Source: Candidatus Blautia intestinipullorum
GTDB taxonomy: Bacteria; Bacillota; Clostridia; Lachnospirales; Lachnospiraceae
Direction: 5' to 3'
Assembly: GCA_019120475.1 (NCBI GenBank)
Contig: DWVA01000335.1
Location: 1-14,601 of the forward strand
DNA length: 14,601 nucleotides
Positions 1-6,199 of the stretch are shown here, piece after piece; the first letter of the stretch is position 1, and every line of letters begins with the position of its first letter. The translations under genes were made by a program, and so were the position numbers. The notes beneath the pieces were generated by a model, which was not told the DNA's origin, did no database searches, and was given only the letters and a program-made list of their open reading frames with translations.

Positions 1-1
1 T

Positions 2-1000
2 GGAAAACTTTTCATTCCGTATTATATACAGGACACGGACCAGAACAAGACCTTCTATAAAATGAAAAAGAATACAGTCGACGTACTGATTGCCGGAAGC
101 AGTACTTTACTGGTGGGCCTGTCCCCCCTGGAACTCTGGGAGGATTACGGTATTGTGGCGCATACCCGTGCCAGTACCGTTCAGGCGCCTCCTGTTACCT
201 GGCTGAACATTAAGGAGGCGTACCGGTACCAAAAGCCAAAGGTTGTGGTTATGGGCATTACCAGTCTTTTCCTGGATTATGACTATGACGCCAACGAGCC
301 TTATCTGCGGAGAGGACTTGACTTTAAAAAGCTTTCTGCGGACAAATTGAAGGCAGTTAATGAAATCGTGAAAAGAAGCGGCTCTCAGCATATGCTGGAT
401 TATATTTTCCCTATACTCCGTTATCATGACAGATGGAAAGAGTTCCAGTGGACGGATGTTTATAATTTACAGTACCGCCATGACTTTATGCGCGGTCAGT
501 ATCCTGTGTACAGGGCGAAAAAGATCAAAGCCAGGGATCATGTGGATAAAAACGTTCCTCCGGAAAAAGAAAATACCGATTCCTGGTCGTTTTACCGGGA
601 CGCCATCGAATACTGCCAGTCCCAGGGATCTGAGGTAGTCGTGGTAAATATGCCGGATGACCGCTGGACGTATGGACGATACCAGACAGCAAAAAAACTG
701 ACGGAAGGATGTGGCGCAGCCTATATTGATTTTAATCTGGAAGAGCCGCTGAAGGAAATGGGGATCGACTGGGAATATGATTTTTATGATCCGCACCATT
801 TGAATCCAATAGGCGCCCGGAAAACAACAAAGTACCTTGGGGATTATCTGGCGGAACATTATGATATCCCGCAGAACCAATGCGAAGAGGATACGGCGGA
901 ATTGTTAAATGAAGATCTAAGGAAATATAAGGCCAAGATAAAGAAATTTGAGGATAAGCTGGAGGTTCAGAAGACACAGGAAAAGCAAAAAGAGGTTTAA
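2..1000 (+). CDS. SGNH/GDSL-hydrolase-like protein, 5' partial
   Basis: The reading frame is open from base 2 through the first ATG at 62, and the residues before that Met (ending TFYK) read as coding, so the gene starts upstream of the window. Counting from the ATG at 62, a beta strand ends in AGSS with Ser13, the position of the nucleophile in SGNH hydrolases, and DPHHLNPIGA near the end supplies the Asp243-x-x-His246 pair. Between them is an 'ELWEDYGI... EAYRYQKPKVVV' pattern that I recall from Lachnospiraceae SGNH proteins. Such proteins often sit beside MBOAT acyltransferases and act in O-acetylation of surface polymers; that partner would have to be upstream and is not visible. The last ~40 residues are Lys/Glu-rich and probably coiled coil, a tail outside the hydrolase fold. 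There is no SD at 62, which also argues against that start. The fold assignment is fairly firm; the substrate is unknown. Confidence 0.75.
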   Translation, partial: GKLFIPYYIQDTDQNKTFYKMKKNTVDVLIAGSSTLLVGLSPLELWEDYGIVAHTRASTVQAPPVTWLNIKEAYRYQKPKVVVMGITSLFLDYDYDANEPYLRRGLDFKKLSADKLKAVNEIVKRSGSQHMLDYIFPILRYHDRWKEFQWTDVYNLQYRHDFMRGQYPVYRAKKIKARDHVDKNVPPEKENTDSWSFYRDAIEYCQSQGSEVVVVNMPDDRWTYGRYQTAKKLTEGCGAAYIDFNLEEPLKEMGIDWEYDFYDPHHLNPIGARKTTKYLGDYLAEHYDIPQNQCEEDTAELLNEDLRKYKAKIKKFEDKLEVQKTQEKQKEV

Positions 1001-1046
1001 AACCTTTTATATATGGTGTAAAAGAATACCCTTTCTATATCCCTTA

Positions 1047-1075
1047 TTGCGCATGAAGCTTCTGCATGGTAAAAT
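1047..1075 (+). promoter_or_regulatory. sigma-A promoter with extended -10 for the secreted protein gene
   Basis: TTGCGC at 1047-1052, a 17-bp spacer, and TAAAAT at 1070-1075 preceded by TGG (1067-1069), an extended -10. Transcription would start near 1082, giving a leader of about 110 nt before the ATG at 1194. Confidence 0.55.
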
Positions 1076-1082
1076 TTAAGTT

Positions 1083-1149
1083 ATGAAAATATCAGATTTT
1101 TCATAGAGAGTCGAGATGCTTTATGGTGCATTTTTCAGGAAATGAAAAA
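1083..1149 (+). promoter_or_regulatory. leader with four mutually complementary segments
   Basis: ATGAAAA (1083-1089) pairs with TTTTCAT (1098-1104), and TTTTTCA (1131-1137) pairs with TGAAAAA (1143-1149) around a GGAAA loop. TTTTTCAT at 1097-1104 can instead pair over 8 bp with ATGAAAAA at 1142-1149. The segments lie between the predicted transcription start and the SD at 1174, so alternative folds of the leader are possible. They are A/T-rich and individually weak; any regulatory role is inference. Confidence 0.3.
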
Positions 1150-1193
1150 CAAAATTTTAAATGAGAATTAACTGAGGAGGGGAAGAAAAGCGT

Positions 1194-2519
1194 ATGAAAA
1201 GAAGAATATTAAAAAAAGCAGGCGTATTAGTTTTCACGGCGGCTTTGACAATGGCATCTGTTCCTGTTTCTGCTGTCTGGGGATACGAAGCGGAGGCAGA
1301 GACGGAAAAAATGGATGACGCCGCTGTCATGAATAATGGCGGACGTTTTGTCAGCTATAACGGCAGTGTCTATTATTGGCGGTTTGCGCCGGGCAGCATT
1401 TCACAGACAGGTGTTCTCGGCAGTTTTACCCAGGTGGAAGGAGTCAGCAACACTCTTGTCTGCCGGAATGCCAATGGGGAAGAAACGGAACTTATTCAGG
1501 ATACGGGAACAGGACCGTTGTTTATTTCCGGCGGCCGGATTTATTATGAAAAGGGATATTCCTCCTGGGGCGTATGCCAGCTGGACGGACAACCGGTGAC
1601 ATCCTATGACTCTGTAAACGTTCTTGAAGCTCTGCAGCAGCAGGAAGCGGTAGTCGCTCAGGACTACAGCAAGGGGATTTTTGTCATTGCGGCTGATGGA
1701 AGCGAAACAGTTCTTGCCCCGGCGGAAGCTTCCTATATTGGTATTTCCGACGGCAGTATGTATTACGGTATTGCTGCAGATAATCGTATGGATGTCTACT
1801 GTATTGGCTTGGACGGCGGCAATCAGGCTGCAATCGGCAGTATTGTGATGTCTCAGGACTATGGAAATTTTGAAATACTTTCTATAGGAGATGTGCTGAT
1901 GCAGGATGATGGAATCTATTTTACCTGCGGCTTTTACGGCGGAACAGGAAACTTCTTCTCGGCAGGAGGCATTTACCGTATTGGATATGACGGAAGTTTT
2001 TCAACTCTTCTGGATCCTTCCGGTCCGCAGCAGGTTAATTTTCCTAAAATTTATATTCAGCAGACAGATGGTGCTTCTACCCTCTATTATTATTCAGGAG
2101 ACGGATATTCCAATGCGGGATCGTGGGACGGATGGGTTTCCGAGAATGTTTATGGCATGAACCTTGAAACAGGAGAAACGGCGCCGAGTTCTTTTGTGTT
2201 AAGTGATATTGGAGATATTGTCTGTATGGATGGAAGTATTCAGACGCTGACAGACAACAGCGGACAGTATAAGGTAGTGCTTTCTCAGGAGGCAGGCGCT
2301 TCTTTAGGATACACAGACATTGGCGGCCATTCCGGAAACGGGGAAATCTTTGTTGCCGATCTGGATCTTGTAGATGATACTGCATATTTTACCATAACAA
2401 AGATGACGGAAGATCCGTCGGTCAGTGTGGGATGGCGGACAGGATACAGCAGAGATTCTATGAAAACCTATATGACCAGACTGGGAACAGATGAAGTGAC
2501 GCTTCTGAATGAATATTGA
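1194..2519 (+). CDS. secreted protein with propeller-like repeats, function unknown
   Basis: 441 residues. The N-terminus is a classic Sec signal peptide: KRRILKK, then a hydrophobic stretch to about residue 25 and a likely cleavage after PVSA (near residue 27), followed by an acidic spacer. The mature part is rich in short Gly/Tyr/Asp strands that recur in forms such as 'GGRIYY', 'DGSMYYG', 'DDGIYFTCG' and 'DTAYFT'. Each reads like 'is there a value, show it', the pattern of the DUF5050-type beta-propellers common in Clostridia. No catalytic motif, LPXTG sorting signal or wall-binding repeat is seen, so it is probably released or held non-covalently. The start is fixed by GAGGAGGGG at 1174-1182, 11 nt before the ATG. 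It appears monocistronic: its own promoter lies upstream and a tRNA with its own promoter follows. The exact family is not certain. Confidence 0.7.
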   Translation: MKRRILKKAGVLVFTAALTMASVPVSAVWGYEAEAETEKMDDAAVMNNGGRFVSYNGSVYYWRFAPGSISQTGVLGSFTQVEGVSNTLVCRNANGEETELIQDTGTGPLFISGGRIYYEKGYSSWGVCQLDGQPVTSYDSVNVLEALQQQEAVVAQDYSKGIFVIAADGSETVLAPAEASYIGISDGSMYYGIAADNRMDVYCIGLDGGNQAAIGSIVMSQDYGNFEILSIGDVLMQDDGIYFTCGFYGGTGNFFSAGGIYRIGYDGSFSTLLDPSGPQQVNFPKIYIQQTDGASTLYYYSGDGYSNAGSWDGWVSENVYGMNLETGETAPSSFVLSDIGDIVCMDGSIQTLTDNSGQYKVVLSQEAGASLGYTDIGGHSGNGEIFVADLDLVDDTAYFTITKMTEDPSVSVGWRTGYSRDSMKTYMTRLGTDEVTLLNEY

Positions 2520-2565
2520 TAATATGTTTCTGAACTTTTTTGATTCTTAATAAAAAAGAAAAAAC

Positions 2566-2594
2566 TTTACTTTTTACCTATTATATGATATGAT
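2566..2594 (+). promoter_or_regulatory. sigma-A promoter for tRNA-Arg
   Basis: TTTACT at 2566-2571, a 17-bp spacer and TATGAT at 2589-2594 (an overlapping TATGAT also occurs at 2584-2589). The predicted start near 2601 leaves about 35 nt of 5' leader for the tRNA precursor. Confidence 0.6.
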
Positions 2595-2635
2595 ATCTCT
2601 TGTCGAAGTGGTAAGACCACAACAAATTTCGGCAT

Positions 2636-2707
2636 GCACCTGTAGCTCAGTGGATAGAGCAGTGGTTTCCGGTACCATGTGCGGGGGTTCGATTCCCTTC
2701 AGGTGTG
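2636..2707 (+). tRNA. tRNA-Arg (anticodon CCG)
   Basis: A full 72-nt cloverleaf folds. Acceptor GCACCTG pairs with CAGGTGT (G1-U72 wobble), the D stem is GCTC/GAGC with an AGTGGATA loop, and the anticodon stem GTGGT/ACCAT carries loop TTCCGGT with CCG at 2669-2671. The T arm is GGGGG-TTCGATT-CCCTT, with two G-U pairs. The variable region is only four bases (GTGC). The discriminator is G, allowed for arginine tRNAs, and the 'GGATAGAGC' D-loop supplies the A20 identity element. CCA is not encoded. It would read CGG codons. No terminator is visible before the next gene. Confidence 0.93.
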
Positions 2708-2763
2708 TTTGCCCGGGACAAGGGGACGGTTCCGGCGCGTTGTAATTTAAGGAGGACAAGAAC

Positions 2764-3678
2764 TTGGATAATTTCAGAGAATGGTTATCAGATAACCTTC
2801 GCTATTTTATGCTTGGCGGAGTCATTCTGGTAATCGTAGCTGTATTGTTCTTCGGCATACGTGCCTGTGTCGGAAGTGGGAAGGGTGCTTCTGATGAAGA
2901 TCAAAATACAGTTCAGGACAACAGCCAGGGAAATGATCCTTCTTCTCCTGAAGATGACGGGGAGACAAACGACGGGAAGAAAGAAGAAGATACGAATCCC
3001 TTGGAAGAGGGCAGTGCAGAGATTACTGCATTCATGCAGAGCTATTACAAGGCTTTAGGGGAAAGAGATATTGCAACATTGAGAATGTTAGTCAGTGATC
3101 TGACGGCTTCTGACGAGTCAAGGATTACAAACGCAAAGGATTATATTGAAGGCTATCAGGTAGGCAATGTCTATACGAAAAAGGGGTTGGATGATAATTC
3201 CTATGTAGTTTATACCTGTTATGATTATATCTGCAGCGGAATTACGACACCGGTACCTTCATTAGGTTATGCATATGTTGTGCAGGACAGCGACGGAAAC
3301 TATCAGATTCTTGGAGCTGCCGATCAGGATACAGAAATTTCCCAGTATATGGACGAACTCCTGACCGATGAAGATGTTCAGAATCTGAGAGAGGAAGTAC
3401 AGGCGGATTATGATCAGGCCCAGAAAGATGATCAGGCTCTCGCTCAGTTCCTGGACGGACTGGGAAAAGACGCGGGATCTTCTGAGACAGCAGCCAATGG
3501 GACGATGATGACAGTTACAGAGGGTTGCAATGTCCGGGCGGAAGCAAGTACAGACGCGGAAATTATCGGCGGTCTGGAGGCTGGCACTGAAGTGGAGAAA
3601 CGCGGTGTGGAAGGTGAATGGATTCAGATCGACTATAATGGTCAGACCGGTTATGTACACAGCAGTCTTCTTGAATAG
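2764..3678 (+). CDS. membrane-anchored protein with NTF2-like and SH3b domains
   Basis: 304 residues starting at TTG, with an ideal AAGGAGG at 2749-2755, 8 nt upstream; there is no better ATG nearby. Order of parts: short cytoplasmic N-terminus (1-14), one transmembrane helix (about 15-33), an acidic Ser/Asp/Glu linker to about 78, then 'AEITAFMQSYYKALGERD' and the strands that follow, which look like a SnoaL/NTF2-like or DUF4878-type fold in an extracellular stalk. The last 57 residues (248-304) are a bacterial SH3 domain, with 'NVRAEASTDAEIIGGL' and a 'GYVHSSLLE' ending. SH3b domains bind peptidoglycan peptides, so the likely topology is N-in/C-out with the tail on the wall. No enzymatic motif is seen. 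It lies 56 bp after the tRNA and may share its transcript; the bidirectional hairpin at 3726 ends it. Confidence 0.75.
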   Translation: MDNFREWLSDNLRYFMLGGVILVIVAVLFFGIRACVGSGKGASDEDQNTVQDNSQGNDPSSPEDDGETNDGKKEEDTNPLEEGSAEITAFMQSYYKALGERDIATLRMLVSDLTASDESRITNAKDYIEGYQVGNVYTKKGLDDNSYVVYTCYDYICSGITTPVPSLGYAYVVQDSDGNYQILGAADQDTEISQYMDELLTDEDVQNLREEVQADYDQAQKDDQALAQFLDGLGKDAGSSETAANGTMMTVTEGCNVRAEASTDAEIIGGLEAGTEVEKRGVEGEWIQIDYNGQTGYVHSSLLE

Positions 3679-3725
3679 AAGCATTTTCCGGATGATATTG
3701 TAAAAAGAAAAATAAGAAAAATTAA

Positions 3726-3747
3726 GGCGCAGGATTTTTCCTGCGCC
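3726..3747. terminator. bidirectional rho-independent terminator between convergent genes
   Basis: GGCGCAGGA (3726-3734), a TTTT loop and TCCTGCGCC (3739-3747) form a perfect 9-bp stem. On the plus strand it is followed by ATTTTGTTTT; read from the minus strand it is followed by a long T-rich tract (complement of 3701-3725). It serves the SH3b gene and the deacetylase gene. Confidence 0.85.
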
Positions 3748-3777
3748 CATTTTGTTTTCCGGGTTCTCTTACTGTTG

Positions 3778-5061
3778 TTATTTCAGTTCACGATAAACGG
3801 TGCCTGTCTGAAGGTCAATGCCTCGAATTTCCGCAAGTTCATGAACAGTTACCAGTTCATAGCCCTGGCTGATCAGTTCGGGGATCAGAATTTCCGCCGC
3901 GTCAACGGAAGTGCTGAAAATATCATGCATCAGAATGATGGAACCGTCCTGTATCTGAGATAAAGCCAGATCCACGATTTTCTGAGGATCCTGAGACTTC
4001 CAGTCTTCTGTGTCAATGGACCAAAGGATCATTGGCGTGCCGATCGTTGCTTTTACAGAATCATTCACCGCTCCATAAGGCGGCCGTACAACTGTAGCGC
4101 CGTGCCCTGTTAGGTCGAGAAGCAGTTCGTCTGTGCCTGCAATGGCTGCCGTCATATCCTCCGGCGAAAGTGTTGTGAGATCAGTATGATCATATGTATG
4201 ATTTCCTAGTTCACATCCCAGTTCATCCATACGCTTTATTTCTTCAGAAAAATATTCCACTTCTTTTCCAACCATAAAAAATGTGGCCTTCGCATGATTG
4301 GTTTCCAGACAGTCCAGCAGACGCCCGGTGAAAGAGCTGGGACCATCGTCAAAAGTAAGAGCTGCGTATTTCTTTTCTTTGGGTTCTGGAGACGGCGTTT
4401 CGGAGGGAATAACAGACGGCTCCCTGGCAGTAGTTTGCGTAGGAGCCGCCGATGTTTCCGCAGGAGCTGCGGAGGCTTCGGGAGGCTGAGTGGGAGCAGG
4501 AGTCGGACTTTCCGGAGTATATCCTTTCAGAGAGCCGTCTTCCAGAAGCTCATAGCTCTTGCCGTCCACAGTGACAATTCCGGTCTGCATGATTCCGTCC
4601 AAATCCATGTAATACCGTTTTCCTTCATAGTCAAGCCAGCCGGTCTGCATGATTCCGTCCTGATTGAAAAAATATCTTTTTCCGTCTGTATCTGTCAGCC
4701 AGCCGGTATAAGGCGTTCCGTTTACAAGAAACATCCAGTTGCTTCCGCTGGAAGTCCATACTCCTGAGGCAGCCTCGGGAGAGGCGGTTGCTGTTGAAAC
4801 AGGAGTTGGCGTTGCCGTAGGAGAAACGGAAGGAACTTCCTCTTCGCCAGTTTCATTCTGAGAAGAATTCTGTCCCTGCTTATCTGTATCAGATGTGGAG
4901 TTGGAATTGTCAATGCCTTTGGAAACGAACAATTCGATGGTGCCGTCTTTGATCAGAGAAGGCTCTGCGGAAGACTGAGAAAAGAGCAGGGCAGAACCTG
5001 CGCACAGCAGAACCGCGATCAAAAGAAGCAGAAGATTTGTCCGCTTTTTGTGACCTGGCAT
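3778..5061 (-). CDS. polysaccharide deacetylase (NodB family) with wall-binding repeats
   Basis: 427 residues. A basic N-terminus and hydrophobic stretch (about 8-28) act as signal peptide or anchor. Next come a Ser/Thr/Pro-rich linker and choline-binding-type repeats at about 101-180 ('NGTPYTGWLTDTDGKRYFF', 'GIMQTGWLDYEGKRYYMD', 'GIMQTGIVTVDGKSYELL'). A second Pro/Ala/Thr linker leads to a NodB domain from about 231. All five NodB motifs are present: TFDDGP (236-241, Asp238/Asp239), NHTYDH (metal His288/His292), RPPYG (326-330), DTEDW (350-354) and LMHD (His379). The domain removes acetyl groups from N-acetylglucosamine polymers in a metal-dependent reaction, probably on peptidoglycan or another wall glycan. 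AAGGAGG (complement of 5069-5075) lies 7 nt before the ATG. Metal-site residues are complete, so it should be active. Confidence 0.9.
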   Translation of the reverse strand: MPGHKKRTNLLLLLIAVLLCAGSALLFSQSSAEPSLIKDGTIELFVSKGIDNSNSTSDTDKQGQNSSQNETGEEEVPSVSPTATPTPVSTATASPEAASGVWTSSGSNWMFLVNGTPYTGWLTDTDGKRYFFNQDGIMQTGWLDYEGKRYYMDLDGIMQTGIVTVDGKSYELLEDGSLKGYTPESPTPAPTQPPEASAAPAETSAAPTQTTAREPSVIPSETPSPEPKEKKYAALTFDDGPSSFTGRLLDCLETNHAKATFFMVGKEVEYFSEEIKRMDELGCELGNHTYDHTDLTTLSPEDMTAAIAGTDELLLDLTGHGATVVRPPYGAVNDSVKATIGTPMILWSIDTEDWKSQDPQKIVDLALSQIQDGSIILMHDIFSTSVDAAEILIPELISQGYELVTVHELAEIRGIDLQTGTVYRELK

Positions 5062-5188
5062 GTTGTTTCCTCCTTTATGTAGTTGTCATTTTCAGTGCAG
5101 GAATATAAGAGCAGGTATCCGTTCTGAGCCCTGCGCTGCCGTATCTGTCTTTCTGACCCTGCTATGGGCAGTAGAAGATGCTTGCTAA

Positions 5189-5217
5189 AGTATACAATAT
5201 TCGACAGGAAAATACAA
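5189..5217 (-). promoter_or_regulatory. sigma-A promoter for the polysaccharide deacetylase
   Basis: On the minus strand: TTGTAT (complement of 5212-5217), 17-bp spacer, TATACT (complement of 5189-5194). Predicted start near 5182, giving a leader of about 120 nt. Confidence 0.6.
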
Positions 5218-5237
5218 CCCCACCGGCTATTTGCTTG

Positions 5238-5266
5238 TTGCGAATAAAGAGAAAAAAATATATAAT
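5238..5266 (+). promoter_or_regulatory. sigma-A promoter for rluF-ligA-metA
   Basis: TTGCGA at 5238-5243, 17-bp spacer, consensus TATAAT at 5261-5266. Transcription should start about 5273, which places it downstream of the TTG at 5231 and decides against that codon as the rluF start. It is back to back with the deacetylase promoter, 20 bp between the two -35 boxes. Confidence 0.7.
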
Positions 5267-5302
5267 GAAAAAATGGATAAAAAATGGATAGACAAAGATA
5301 AA

Positions 5303-6199
5303 ATGGAAATGATCAGGATCAATAAGTACCTGAGCAGCGCAGGGGTTTGTTCGCGGAGAGATGCGGATAAGCTGACAGACGCCGGAAGGATCACCGTGGA
5401 TGGAAAGGTGATTTCTACCGGCGAAAAAATTTCATGCGGCGCAGAGGTATTCCTTGATGGAAAACCTGTTCAGGCAGAGACAGAAAAGATCCTTCTCTTA
5501 TTTTATAAACCAAGAGGTATTGTCTGCAGTACAAAAAAACAGAGACAGGAGACTACGGTCACGGAATACCTGGATTATCCTGTAAGAATCTATCCGATAG
5601 GCCGGCTGGACCGGGAATCGGAGGGACTACTTTTGCTGACTAACCAGGGAGATCTGGTAAACCGTATTATGCGGGCAGGCAATTATCATGAAAAAGAATA
5701 TCTGGTAACAGTGGATCGTCCGATAACCGAAGATATTTTGAGAAAAATGTCATGTGGAGTACCGATCCTGGATACGGTGACGAGACCCTGCAGAATAGAA
5801 AGGACAGGGAAAAGAAGTTTCCGTATCATTCTTACCCAGGGTCTGAACCGTCAGATCCGGAGAATGTGTGAATATTTCGGCTATCAGGTGAAAGAATTAA
5901 AAAGGATCAGGATCATGAATCTGACTCTGGACGGCCTGAAACCGGGAGAATACCGGGAGATACGGCCAGAGGAATTCAGAGAGCTGAAGAACAGGATCCG
6001 GTATTCATCAAACGAAACAGTAACAGGAGGACATTATGGATACAGTCCAGCAGCAGATGAAAGACCTTGTAAAAAAGCTGAACAAGGCGGCAAAAGCATA
6101 TTATCAGGAAGACCGGGAGATTATGAGCAACCGGGAGTACGACGAATTGTACGACCAACTGGAAAAAATGGAAAAGGACACAGGAATCGTTCTCGCTGA
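5303..6199 (+). CDS. rluF: 23S rRNA pseudouridine synthase RluF
   Basis: RsuA/RluB family. An S4 RNA-binding domain ('MIRINKYLSSAGVCSRRDAD') occupies the first ~60 residues. The catalytic domain holds 'IGRLDRESEGLLLLTN' with the active-site Asp (residue 103 from this start). 'RAGNYHEKEYLVTVDRPIT', 'GVPILDTVT' and 'QGLNRQIRRMCEYFGYQVK' match RluF as I remember it, the enzyme that makes pseudouridine 2604 in 23S rRNA and, in E. coli, Psi35 in tRNA-Tyr. The frame extends back to a TTG at 5231, but the promoter lies inside that stretch, so I start at ATG 5303 (ATG 5309 is equally possible); neither has a good SD. The family core ends near 'EEFRELKNRI'. The last ~60 residues are Gly/Arg/Lys-rich and 54 of them are read out of frame over the start of ligA. 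Confidence 0.85.
   Translation: MEMIRINKYLSSAGVCSRRDADKLTDAGRITVDGKVISTGEKISCGAEVFLDGKPVQAETEKILLLFYKPRGIVCSTKKQRQETTVTEYLDYPVRIYPIGRLDRESEGLLLLTNQGDLVNRIMRAGNYHEKEYLVTVDRPITEDILRKMSCGVPILDTVTRPCRIERTGKRSFRIILTQGLNRQIRRMCEYFGYQVKELKRIRIMNLTLDGLKPGEYREIRPEEFRELKNRIRYSSNETVTGGHYGYSPAADERPCKKAEQGGKSILSGRPGDYEQPGVRRIVRPTGKNGKGHRNRSR

Noticed and set aside
990..1008. Weak hairpin at the SGNH gene stop codon (AAGAGGT/ACCTTTT)
   Set aside because: Seven mostly A-T pairs with a wobble, overlapping the stop codon and followed by only a short T-rich run; too weak to call a terminator.
2574..2759. Minus-strand frame across the tRNA
   Set aside because: It covers the tRNA and its promoter, which explain the sequence fully.
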